Assembly: GCA_041167675.1 (NCBI GenBank) | Contig: JBEEIB010000079.1 | Coordinates: 1-12,239, forward strand | Length of the DNA stretch: 12,239 bases | Origin: DASTDH01 sp041167675 | GTDB taxonomy: Bacteria > Verrucomicrobiota > Verrucomicrobiia > Chthoniobacterales > JAFAMB01 | Direction of reading: 5' to 3' | Shown: in pieces, positions 1-6,628 of the stretch | Numbering within the stretch: the first letter of the stretch is position 1 | Layout: each line of letters starts with the position of its first letter | The notes under the pieces: model-generated | Seen by the model: the letters and a program-made list of their open reading frames with translations, nothing else | Databases searched by the model: none | What the model was told of the DNA's origin: nothing | Translations under genes and position numbers: made by a program

Positions 1-593
1 TCAAAGTGCTCCAGCTCGGATCTGCCGAACGCGTTGACGCGATCGTGGAGATGAAGAATCCGGGCGTTTGGATCCTCGGTACTCCCGTGGACGAAGATCG
101 TAATCGTGGGATGGGGATCGTCGTGGAGTACGCGGGGCGGAAAGGTAAACCGCAGTGGCATTCCCCCGGCAAATCAGACTGGAATTACCTCCTGTTTGGC
201 GAATCCAAATCGGGGGTCCAGCCTGATGAAGTGATCCCAATGGAGATTGGAAAAACCAACGGAGGCAAAGGCGGATTCAACATCTGGATGATCAACGGGC
301 AACCTTACGATCAGAGCGAGCCGATTAAGATTCAGCAGGGTCGCCGGTATCGTCTCGCCTTTGTCAACAAGAGCGACGACATGCACCCGTTGCATTTGCA
401 CCGGCACAACTTCGAGATCGCAAAGATCCACGGAAAAGAGACATCCGGAATAGTGAAGGACACCGTTCTCGTGAAAGGCTTCAGTCGATTGGACGTCGAC
501 TTTCGCGCGGATAATCCGGGATTAACTTTGTTTCACTGCCACCAGAATCTCCACATGGATTTCGGCTTTATGCGACTCTTTGAGTATGTCTGA
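1..593 (+). CDS. Multicopper oxidase (laccase-like), C-terminal part, cut by window edge
   Basis: The reading frame is open from the left edge (first whole codon at 3) to TGA at 591-593, so only about the last 196 residues are present; the GTG at 6 is an internal valine. Two copper signatures are visible. HPLHLHRH near residues 123-130 fits the type 1/type 3 HxxHxH site. HCHQNLHMDFGFM near residues 177-189 fits the HCHxxxH motif, whose cysteine bridges the type 1 and trinuclear sites. Members oxidise phenols or metal ions and reduce O2 to water, usually in the periplasm or outside the cell. The residue five after the last motif histidine, where CueO has its axial methionine, is phenylalanine; Met follows one place later. 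The N-terminal domains and any signal peptide lie upstream, so the substrate cannot be told. Family call is sure. Confidence 0.93.
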   Translation, partial: KVLQLGSAERVDAIVEMKNPGVWILGTPVDEDRNRGMGIVVEYAGRKGKPQWHSPGKSDWNYLLFGESKSGVQPDEVIPMEIGKTNGGKGGFNIWMINGQPYDQSEPIKIQQGRRYRLAFVNKSDDMHPLHLHRHNFEIAKIHGKETSGIVKDTVLVKGFSRLDVDFRADNPGLTLFHCHQNLHMDFGFMRLFEYV

Positions 594-693
594 TGTTTTC
601 CTCTTAACTGACTGACAGCGGCAAAAAAAAGCTCGGAACGGCGTCCCTGCCAGACGGCACTCGCCCCGAACCGGGCGCATCGACGCGGAAGCT

Positions 694-981
694 GTGGCGA
701 TTGAAGCAGGCGCCAATGAAGAGGAACCCCTTTCCCATTTGGAAAACGACAGCGTACCGGAAGGGGTGATCGGCGCGCGTTTTATTACCGATCGATCGAC
801 CACTCATGCCGTTTCCCAGGCTTTGGTAAAAGAAGGCTGGACCGTGGTGACGAGTGAGACCGGTTATCTGGCGAAGCAGATGCCGACGCTATGCGATTCG
901 CAGCGCGTCGAAGTGGGCGAGTTTCTCCAGGCACTGGAAGATCATGATGATGTCCATCGAGTCTGGGCGGCGATGAAGTAG
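694..981 (+). pseudogene. YebC/PmpR-family regulator, C-terminal remnant
   Basis: The frame reads DAEAVAIEAGANEEE, then FITDRSTTHAVSQALVKEGW, and ends ALEDHDDVHRVWAAMK. This follows the last third of YebC/PmpR proteins: an AIEAGAED-like block, an F.V.TDP..F..V..AL...G segment, and a terminal LIDALEDDDDVQNVY block. Intact members are about 240 residues; about 95 are left here. The frame is open back to a stop at 613-615, and only about 100 bp separate this piece from the multicopper oxidase stop, so there is no room for the missing 140 residues. GTG at 694 is merely the first possible start and has no good ribosome binding site. It is most likely a truncated relic; expression as a free C-terminal domain cannot be excluded. 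Recognition rests on remembered family patterns. Confidence 0.72.
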
Positions 982-1047
982 AAGGTAGAATACGGAAGGC
1001 GGGAGCCAGTCGCTCCTTTGGGCGAGCAGATCAAATGCTAAAATGAA

Positions 1048-1076
1048 AAGGCGCCCAAAAACTGACAGGGCGCCTT
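1048..1076. terminator. Bidirectional intrinsic terminator between convergent genes
   Basis: A perfect 9-bp inverted repeat, AAGGCGCCC (1048-1056) and GGGCGCCTT (1068-1076), encloses an 11-nt loop. On the minus strand it is followed by TTTTCATTTT, a good U-rich tail for phosphoesterase 1, whose stop is 46 nt away. On the plus strand CTTCTTGT follows, which is weaker but usable for the YebC remnant side. Confidence 0.82.
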
Positions 1077-1121
1077 CTTGTGTGCGGAGAAGTTTTCGGC
1101 GCTAGATTGACTGATCAGATC

Positions 1122-2717
1122 CTACTCGCTGTCATGATCTCGGTCCGTATGGCCTAGGGCGTGCGTGAGATCATTAATTGTCGGATCTGCGTCGCGCGAA
1201 GATAGCGGGGCAAGATGGAAGCGACGCTCAATCAGTTTCAGGATCGAGACCGTCTCATATTCGGTGTTATCGATCCCGCCGTGTTTAGTGAACGGCGAGA
1301 TGATGATTGTTGGAACGCGCACTCCAACACCCCAGCCGTCCGTTCGCACCGGCGGAACGACATGATCCCAACGACCGCCGTTTTCGTCGTAAGTGATGAT
1401 TATTACGCAGTCTTCCCAGATACTGCTTTTCCGCACCGCAGCGACTAGTTCGGCGACGTGTTTTTGGCCGGCAACTTCATTGGCGTAGCCGGGGTGTTCG
1501 TTGTTCTTGCCGATCGGCTTGATGAAAGCCACTGGAGGCAGGTTGCCCGATGCGACGTCGTCGAAGAAGTCTTCTTCGTCTCGCAAATGCGCGTTCGATC
1601 CGGTGGTGGCGGGGTTGAGCTGCGGCGGAGTAGATGCCGAATAGTCAGCTGCCGGCGCGGTCAGGAACGGTGCATACTTCGTATAATAGGCGAACGGTTG
1701 ATGATGGAATTGGAACAATTCGCTGTTGGCCGTTTTATTGTTCGCCAGTGCGTCATCCCAGCCGCCGGAATACCACTTCCAATTAATTCCCGCGTCATCC
1801 AACCGGTTGCCGATGTTTGGCAGGTAACCCGGCTTACTCGGATCGGTGTTATTGATCAAAAGGCGTTTGTCGATCGTTGTGCCCGGTGAAAACGGCGAAA
1901 GCAAGGGCTGAGTGGTATTGACCGCGTACTTGCCGTCGAACGTCAGTTGGTTGTCCTTCAAGATCTTGGCGACTTTATCGTAACTGGACTGCCAACCGGC
2001 TGGAATTGGTGCTGTCCAGGGCGGGGACGCCGCCGCGATCAGCCACTGATGGTTAAGGAAAGAGCCACCGTAGGCAGAGTGAAAGAAATCGTCGCACAGC
2101 AGGTACTCCTGCGCGAGTTGGCCCTCCGGCAGGTTGGTCGCATCAAGGTAGCTTAATACGAGACCGGGGTTGTCACTCCAAGTAACGAACTTGTCGAGAT
2201 CGCCGTTCTTCGGTTCGAGCCGGCCGTTATCGATCTGTAATTGCTCGTGGTAAAAGCGGTGGACGATGTCACCGGTGATACCATCGGCCGGAATGTAAGT
2301 CGTAAAGTCGTAGGGAATCAGCGGCCACGGAAGGTTGGGATTTGCGGGAAGAGCCAGTTTTCCATTCGCGCTGGGAAACTGCGGGTCGATCGCTCCGTTG
2401 AGCGGCGACGGCGTCAGCAAGATCAGCGAGGAATACGCGGGTACGGCCGTGACGTCGAGCTGCGGGATTGTGTCGAAGCTATTGGCGAGGCCGTCGGCCC
2501 CAGGGAACTGACCATAAAGCGAGTCGAAACTCCAGTTCTCCTGGTAAATGACGATGATGTGTTTGATATCATGAAGATTTCTCAACGGTTTCCGTTCGTG
2601 GTCTTCAGCGCGGCCGACGGATGAGATCGCCAGGAAAATACCTAGCGAGAGGATAGTGGTCGCGACACCTTGCAGCGCCGCGGGCACCAATTTCTTGATG
2701 CAGGTGGTCATAGTCAT
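1122..2717 (-). CDS. Secreted phosphoesterase 1 (acid phosphatase AcpA / phospholipase C family)
   Basis: This 531-residue protein belongs to the phosphoesterase family of bacterial phospholipase C and AcpA acid phosphatase (PF04185), metal-dependent enzymes that split phosphate esters outside the cytoplasm. A signal peptide is clear: basic start, hydrophobic stretch at about 14-33, likely cleavage after GRA at 37. The opening motif HIIVIYQENWSFDSLYG (53-69) carries the metal-binding Glu60-Asn61. SFLNH (219-223) is where the family nucleophile sits. FHHQPFAYY (338-346), NEHPGYA (406-412) and YDENGGRWDHV (443-453) supply the remaining metal and phosphate ligands. Length and motifs look complete. 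ATG 2717 and ATG 2711 are both possible starts; neither has a strong ribosome binding site. It ends toward the terminator at 1048-1076. The exact substrate (phosphomonoester or phospholipid) cannot be told. Confidence 0.92.
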   Translation of the reverse strand: MTMTTCIKKLVPAALQGVATTILSLGIFLAISSVGRAEDHERKPLRNLHDIKHIIVIYQENWSFDSLYGQFPGADGLANSFDTIPQLDVTAVPAYSSLILLTPSPLNGAIDPQFPSANGKLALPANPNLPWPLIPYDFTTYIPADGITGDIVHRFYHEQLQIDNGRLEPKNGDLDKFVTWSDNPGLVLSYLDATNLPEGQLAQEYLLCDDFFHSAYGGSFLNHQWLIAAASPPWTAPIPAGWQSSYDKVAKILKDNQLTFDGKYAVNTTQPLLSPFSPGTTIDKRLLINNTDPSKPGYLPNIGNRLDDAGINWKWYSGGWDDALANNKTANSELFQFHHQPFAYYTKYAPFLTAPAADYSASTPPQLNPATTGSNAHLRDEEDFFDDVASGNLPPVAFIKPIGKNNEHPGYANEVAGQKHVAELVAAVRKSSIWEDCVIIITYDENGGRWDHVVPPVRTDGWGVGVRVPTIIISPFTKHGGIDNTEYETVSILKLIERRFHLAPLSSRDADPTINDLTHALGHTDRDHDSE

Positions 2718-2735
2718 AATTCGAGGGAAGTTGCC

Positions 2736-2754
2736 GGTTCTCTGTGAGAGAACC
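2736..2754. promoter_or_regulatory. Inverted repeat in the 5' region of phosphoesterase 1
   Basis: GGTTCTC (2736-2742) and GAGAACC (2748-2754) form a perfect 7-bp inverted repeat around a 5-nt centre, 19 nt upstream of the phosphoesterase 1 start. It could be a protein-binding operator or a hairpin in the mRNA leader. Only the symmetry and the position support a role. Confidence 0.35.
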
Positions 2755-2800
2755 AGGACTTAAGAGACTGCGAATGTTAGCCGGTCGATGTGGCGTTTCC

Positions 2801-2816
2801 GTTACGTTCTAGTTAA
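2801..2816. promoter_or_regulatory. Weak Pho-box-like direct repeat in the divergent intergenic region
   Basis: GTTAC and GTTAA recur with an 11-bp period on the plus strand (GTTACGTTCTAGTTAA). Read on the minus strand the same site gives TTAAC and GTAAC, pointing at phosphoesterase 1. The 11-bp period is that of PhoB half-sites, but the match to the E. coli consensus is only about half, much poorer than at 6644-6661. Position supports it; sequence barely does. Confidence 0.25.
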
Positions 2817-2858
2817 AACCTTGAGCGATCGGCTTTTATCTGGTGAAGCCGGCGTTTT

Positions 2859-4013
2859 ATGACTACTCGGTGCGGTAAAGTCGCCGATCAGTGCATGTGC
2901 CGCATCAATATGGTCATCCGATCAGGCGGTTGGTATAATGATGTAGTGTCCCAAAGCTTACGCCCGACAACTCCGATTAAAGCCGCGGAATCAAGATCCC
3001 AGATTAGGTTTCTTCTAGTCGGTGGCTTCATCATCTGGTCTCTGTTGGTTGGACTCTGTTGTGCCAATGATCTGCAGGCGGCCACATTTGCGCGTGACGC
3101 TGAGACCGAACTCAGCGTTGATCCACCCGGCTCTCCTGATGCGAGCGGTATTTTCAGTTTTACTCGCTTCACCCAATCGCCGATCGAAGAGGATTTTGAT
3201 TTCGGCGGCAGGTTGAAGTCAGATGGAAAGCTCTATCGACTAGAAGAACCGCCAGACCAGAAAAGTAATGCGAGCGTCGTGATTGAAGGAGATCTGGAGG
3301 GCGAACAATTGGAAGTCAAGACCTCTGGACTAACCGACTCGCAAAAAAAGGAGTACGATTTTAGCGGTACGTACCGCAAGTTAGCGGACAACGAATTGCA
3401 GCGGCGGGCACAACGGCGTTACGATGCGGCCGACACTTGGCTAAACGAAATTTACCGGCAGGCCAGGGAAAAATTAGCTTCCAGCTCCTTTGCCGATCTG
3501 AAGAAGCGGGAATCAGATTGGATTGCGTATCGCGATTACTTTGCTGAACAGAGCGCCGGAATCAATGCAAACGCCGAGTCTTTGCCGGAAGAGGGTGCTC
3601 GGTTGCAAAGTCTTCGCGAGCTTACCATGTCCCGGATCAGTTTTATCCGCAGCTTACTCGACGACAGCTTACCGGCTGGCATTAATGCGGTATACCGCGA
3701 CGAGTACGGCGGCGAATTGGATTTGGAGAAAGAGGACGGGGGAATCAAATTTCGGTTAAGTGTGGTTCGCGGTCCAACTGCGCACACGGGGGAGGTAAGC
3801 GGCAGTATTCTTTTGAAAAATGGAACCGGCCTTTATCGAGATCCGGATCCACCAAAAGATGAGGCGCCAGCAGAAATCAGGTTTAACATTCTGGACGATC
3901 GGCGGGTTGAAATCAAATCGCGTAATGACAGCTATTTGCTCGGCGCTCGCGCGTACTTCAGCGGCGTTTATTTCAAATCTGGTCCGCTGACTGAATCGAT
4001 CAAGCTGGAGTGA
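2859..4013 (+). CDS. Exported protein with LprI/DUF1311-like domain
   Basis: The longest frame gives 384 residues. A hydrophobic stretch at about 51-69 (FLLVGGFIIWSLLVGLCCA) followed by NDLQA looks like a signal peptide or anchor, so the bulk faces the periplasm or outside. Residues about 184-270 resemble the LprI/DUF1311 domain: AADTWLNEIYRQAREKL, then a long helix, then KKRESDWIAYRDYFAE, matching the family's DxxLNxxY and W..YRD signatures. The family's usual cysteine after YRD is missing. The last 100 residues look like a beta-rich tail of unknown type. The start is uncertain: ATG 2859, ATG 2910 or GTG 2946. The last gives the most usual signal-peptide length (about 20 residues before the core) and coincides with the expected transcription start of the promoter at 2911-2939. 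The stop TGA overlaps the repeat that follows. Lysozyme inhibition is known for some members only and cannot be assumed here. Confidence 0.72.
   Translation: MTTRCGKVADQCMCRINMVIRSGGWYNDVVSQSLRPTTPIKAAESRSQIRFLLVGGFIIWSLLVGLCCANDLQAATFARDAETELSVDPPGSPDASGIFSFTRFTQSPIEEDFDFGGRLKSDGKLYRLEEPPDQKSNASVVIEGDLEGEQLEVKTSGLTDSQKKEYDFSGTYRKLADNELQRRAQRRYDAADTWLNEIYRQAREKLASSSFADLKKRESDWIAYRDYFAEQSAGINANAESLPEEGARLQSLRELTMSRISFIRSLLDDSLPAGINAVYRDEYGGELDLEKEDGGIKFRLSVVRGPTAHTGEVSGSILLKNGTGLYRDPDPPKDEAPAEIRFNILDDRRVEIKSRNDSYLLGARAYFSGVYFKSGPLTESIKLE
2911..2939 (+). promoter_or_regulatory. Sigma-70-type promoter inside the 5' part of the LprI-like gene
   Basis: TGGTCA (2911-2916, four of six to TTGACA) and a perfect TATAAT (2934-2939) are separated by 17 bp. 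Transcription would start near 2946, which is an in-frame GTG codon. If real, the gene is shorter than the longest frame and its mRNA may be leaderless. No DNA-binding evidence is available. Confidence 0.4.
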
Positions 4014-4096
4014 TGCAACGAACGTCAACGAACGTCAGTGAACACCGACGAACGTCAGCGCCGCTGTCATTGTCGTTCGTTGACGTTCGTTGCATC
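4012..4096. repeat. Palindromic decamer repeat, copy 1
   Basis: The outer 23 bp at 4012-4034 and 4074-4096 are perfect inverted copies, beginning GATGCAACG and ending CGTTGCATC. After the 9-bp head, the left arm is a tandem of 10-bp units: AACGTCAACG, AACGTCAGTG, AACACCGACG, AACGTCAGCG (4021-4060). The centre CAGCGCCGCTG is itself a palindrome. The element begins on the second base of the upstream gene's TGA. As RNA it would form a long stem-loop at the end of that transcript. An adjoining ATCCCAG/CTGGGAT hairpin (4094-4109) followed by TTTCTGTCTT may add termination. Confidence 0.85.
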
Positions 4097-4284
4097 CCAG
4101 CCCTGGGATTTCTGTCTTAGAGTCGGGATCATTCGCTACTAATCCGGCCACGTGTTTCGGAGTCATATTCATCGCAACAACTTGATTTCGAGTAGATTAC
4201 GATTGTCGATCTTGCGATGGCACAAAACATGTTACCCTCTGTTTCACGAATAAGTGATTGGAACAAAACGTTTAAATGAACTCG

Positions 4285-4290
4285 AAGGAG
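4285..4290 (+). promoter_or_regulatory. Ribosome binding site of the 44-codon ORF
   Basis: AAGGAG lies 7 nt before ATG 4298. It is by far the best Shine-Dalgarno match seen in the window, where most longer genes have weak ones, and is the main reason for calling the small ORF. Confidence 0.6.
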
Positions 4291-4297
4291 TCTCGTG

Positions 4298-4432
4298 ATG
4301 AAAACTTCAAGAATACCCAGAGAACAGAATCCGTACTTCTTAACCGGACGTAGAAGGACGAGCTTTTTTAGCTGGTTTTTGCCGCGGCGTAACTCAGTCC
4401 GCAGCTCGGGTGGCCTGACAAAAGCTTCCTGA
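4298..4432 (+). CDS. Small basic protein (44 aa) between repeat copies
   Basis: This short frame runs from ATG 4298 to TGA 4430-4432 and begins MKTSRIPREQNPYF. It has AAGGAG at ideal spacing. The product is strongly basic, with about ten Arg and Lys residues and almost no acidic ones, and has a central aromatic stretch, RRRTSFFSWFLPRR. There is no clear membrane span, signal peptide or cysteine. I recognise no family. Its stop codon is followed flush by repeat copy 2, in the same way that the LprI-like gene is followed by copy 1, which makes it look like a small gene-plus-repeat unit. About 200 bp between copy 1 and its ribosome site hold no other gene that I can support. Coding status is moderate; function is unknown. 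Confidence 0.48.
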   Translation: MKTSRIPREQNPYFLTGRRRTSFFSWFLPRRNSVRSSGGLTKAS

Positions 4433-4558
4433 TGCAACGAACGTCAGTGAACACCAACGACCGTCAACGAGTGACAGCAGCGCTGTCGTTGGTTGCATCC
4501 CACAGCGGCCGCCGACGTTCGCTGTTGTTCATTGACGTTCGTTGCCGTTCGTTGCATC
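4431..4558. repeat. Palindromic decamer repeat, copy 2 (composite)
   Basis: Two parts stand side by side. Part A (4431-4499) begins GATGCAACG and ends GTTGCATC; its 4440-4466 matches 4030-4056 of copy 1 at 25 of 27 bases. Part B (4500-4558) read on the minus strand begins GATGCAACG and continues in 10-bp units AACGGCAACG, AACGTCAATG, AACAACAGCG, AACGTCGGCG, the same order as copy 1. The outermost 13 bp (4431-4443 and 4546-4558) are perfect inverted copies. Compared with copy 1, part A lacks one decamer. The right end supplies the last codons and the stop of the phosphodiesterase gene. Confidence 0.85.
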
Positions 4559-6562
4559 GAGCCCCACCGACCTGCCCGGAAACCCCGCTGTATCAAAGTA
4601 TTTTATTTTACCGACGAGCTGGTAATTCAACTTGGTTACTTGGCCATTGCTAGCCGGCTCCGACTCTATCGATTTGGTTTCGAACGCGACCTTGTCGGGT
4701 CCGCCTTGCAGTGCTTCGCTCAAAATACGGCCTACGAGGCGGCCATGTACGGGAAGGTCCAACTTCAAAATTTGGGCGAATGTTTTGGCGAGATCGACAT
4801 TGCTAACTGGTGCCGGATCGACAAAGTGTTGCTTAAAGTCCGGACCGGAAGCGGTCATGCAATTAAGCGTGTCCGCTCGATTGAAGCTGCCATGCATGCC
4901 TTGTCCCTCTTGCAAGGCAGTGTCGCAGAGGGTAACCGCGTTCATCAGCGGATTGGTGGATTCAACAGCAAAGCTCCGGAAATTGACAACCAAGGCGGGA
5001 GTCGGTAACACGCCGATCCCTTTCAAGTTGATGTCACTAAGATTTAAGGCGCCTTTGATCGGGCCGTACTCTGGATCGGTAAAGAGTCCGCTGACATAAT
5101 CTTGGGTGGTGAGAAACTCGACAATTTTTTCGAGAAGCTGCGGATCCTTGGTCGGCAAATAAATCAAATCGGAACCGCCGTTGGCGGCGACGACTACTTT
5201 TGCGTCAACCGGCGTCAAGGCGCCGGTTCCACCAATCAAACCGTCCCCGGACATCGGTCGCTGCTCGGAGGTGTCGCTGCTCGGGGATTCTGGATTTATC
5301 GGCTTATAGCTTTTTTTGCCGTCGATAGTTATAATCTTGTCGGGATCGAACAGCGATAGATCGAGAGAGTGCGCAAGGTCGATGGCTACGAATCCCGGTG
5401 GTAAAAATCCGGTTGGCACTTCCTGGCGTCCAGTGGCGTCCTTGTAGGTTTGCGAGGCCGCGTAACTCTTTACCAGATCTTTTCCATCGGCACTCAGCTC
5501 GTGCTTACTGATGGTTGAGAACCCGTGATCGGAAGTAACGAATAGATCGGTTTCCGCAGCCAGGTCTGGGGTGTTATTAATGAAGTCAAGAATCTGCTTA
5601 AGATTTATATCAGCATTCTTGATCGACGCCACCGAGGTAGGGCCATTGATGCCAGGTCGGAGCTGGTTGAGACTGTCGCCTTGGTTATGTTGCGTTCCAT
5701 CCGGATCTCGACTCCAAAAAACAGCGACGAATGATTTCCCCGATTTGAGAAAACTGGGGAGAACCGCTTTGGTGAGGGCGTCAACGAAGAATTGCTGCTG
5801 TTTCAGATTAGGCGATAACGTTCCCGGCTTTTCGCTGTTGCCCGGGCTGCCGTTATCTTCCTGAGTTTTGGGATGCCCGTTCGAACGATCCGGAGCGATC
5901 AGTTCGAGTCCCGCATCTTTGAGTTCGACGGCGATTTTTGGATCAAGGGGGATACCACCATCCTTGCCGGTCGTATCATCGATAATGACCGTTTCAGGAA
6001 TCGGAACCGAACCATCTTTTGCGCACCCCGCGGCGATGTCTTGAATCAGGGTTGGACCAAGTTTTCCGATGGCAGCGGTGGCGAAGCCGTGCTTGCGAGC
6101 GAGCGCCAGCAAGGTCTCTTTGTCCAGAAAATTACAGAGGAAGTGTTCGTCAATGCAGCCAAGCACCGCATCATTTTCAATAAATGGTGTCTCGGTATTG
6201 GCGACTTGGATTCCAATTCGCTGCGGAATGGCAAAGCCGATGTAGAGGGTATTACTGAAGTCGCCGGTATCACCGAGGTAATGACCGGTGGCGATGGCGG
6301 AAGCGTTGGGCGTCGTAAATGTCGGGAAGAGCGCATGACTGTTCGGGAAATCGACCCCCAGCTGACGCAGCGCGTATAAAGTGGGTGCGTCGGTCTGATT
6401 CACTGAGCCGTTGCGAAGACCATCCGCAACGAAAATGATCACGTTGCGACCAAATACAGGTGCAGAAAACAATAACGTTGCGGCGAAAACCAAGGCGGCG
6501 CCTTGGCGGTGAAAACGTTGAAAGGGCGACCGGAGTTCGACGATATGTGGGAAAAAGTTCAT
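4529..6562 (-). CDS. Secreted type I phosphodiesterase / nucleotide pyrophosphatase-like enzyme
   Basis: This protein of about 677 residues belongs to the alkaline phosphatase superfamily, type I phosphodiesterase branch (PF01663): two-metal enzymes that cleave phosphodiester or phosphomonoester bonds. A signal peptide ends near VFG (38). IIFVADGL (42-49) carries the first metal Asp47. PTFTTPNASAIATG (80-93) resembles PTxTFPNHxxxxTG, with Thr84 as likely nucleophile. DPDGTQH (286-292) corresponds to EPDxxGH (Asp288, His292). TSDHGF (343-348) is the SDHG metal motif, and GMHGSFNRAD (about 554-563) carries the last His. All key residues are present. ATG 6562 was chosen; a TTG at 6583 in the same frame would add seven residues but needs a rarer start codon. 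The last nine codons, from DATNGN to the TGA at 4529-4531, are repeat sequence, so the native C-terminus was probably replaced. A Pho-box-like promoter lies upstream. Substrate unknown. Confidence 0.9.
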   Translation of the reverse strand: MNFFPHIVELRSPFQRFHRQGAALVFAATLLFSAPVFGRNVIIFVADGLRNGSVNQTDAPTLYALRQLGVDFPNSHALFPTFTTPNASAIATGHYLGDTGDFSNTLYIGFAIPQRIGIQVANTETPFIENDAVLGCIDEHFLCNFLDKETLLALARKHGFATAAIGKLGPTLIQDIAAGCAKDGSVPIPETVIIDDTTGKDGGIPLDPKIAVELKDAGLELIAPDRSNGHPKTQEDNGSPGNSEKPGTLSPNLKQQQFFVDALTKAVLPSFLKSGKSFVAVFWSRDPDGTQHNQGDSLNQLRPGINGPTSVASIKNADINLKQILDFINNTPDLAAETDLFVTSDHGFSTISKHELSADGKDLVKSYAASQTYKDATGRQEVPTGFLPPGFVAIDLAHSLDLSLFDPDKIITIDGKKSYKPINPESPSSDTSEQRPMSGDGLIGGTGALTPVDAKVVVAANGGSDLIYLPTKDPQLLEKIVEFLTTQDYVSGLFTDPEYGPIKGALNLSDINLKGIGVLPTPALVVNFRSFAVESTNPLMNAVTLCDTALQEGQGMHGSFNRADTLNCMTASGPDFKQHFVDPAPVSNVDLAKTFAQILKLDLPVHGRLVGRILSEALQGGPDKVAFETKSIESEPASNGQVTKLNYQLVGKIKYFDTAGFPGRSVGLDATNGNERQ

Positions 6563-6628
6563 CGGCGATAGTAGTGCTACCAAGTTTCGACTCTTCGAAC
6601 TAATAGCTCAATCGCGACGGTCAAAACA

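Noticed and set aside
1458..1889. 143-codon plus-strand frame inside phosphoesterase 1
   Set aside because: It lies wholly within a gene with intact catalytic motifs and has an unnatural Arg/Val-rich composition typical of an antisense shadow.
4129..4437. 102-codon frame on the minus strand over the small ORF
   Set aside because: It would start at a TTG inside the repeat, has no ribosome binding site and resembles no protein; the plus-strand 44-codon ORF has the better start signals.
4012..4558. Repeat copies as integron attC sites with the 44-codon ORF as a gene cassette
   Set aside because: Position after a stop codon and the imperfect palindrome are suggestive, but the ends read GATGCAAC/GTTGCATC, not the RYYYAAC/GTTRRRY core that attC sites need, and no integrase is present.
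4012..4558. CRISPR array
   Set aside because: The 10-bp units are contiguous without spacers and there are only two inverted clusters; no cas gene is nearby.
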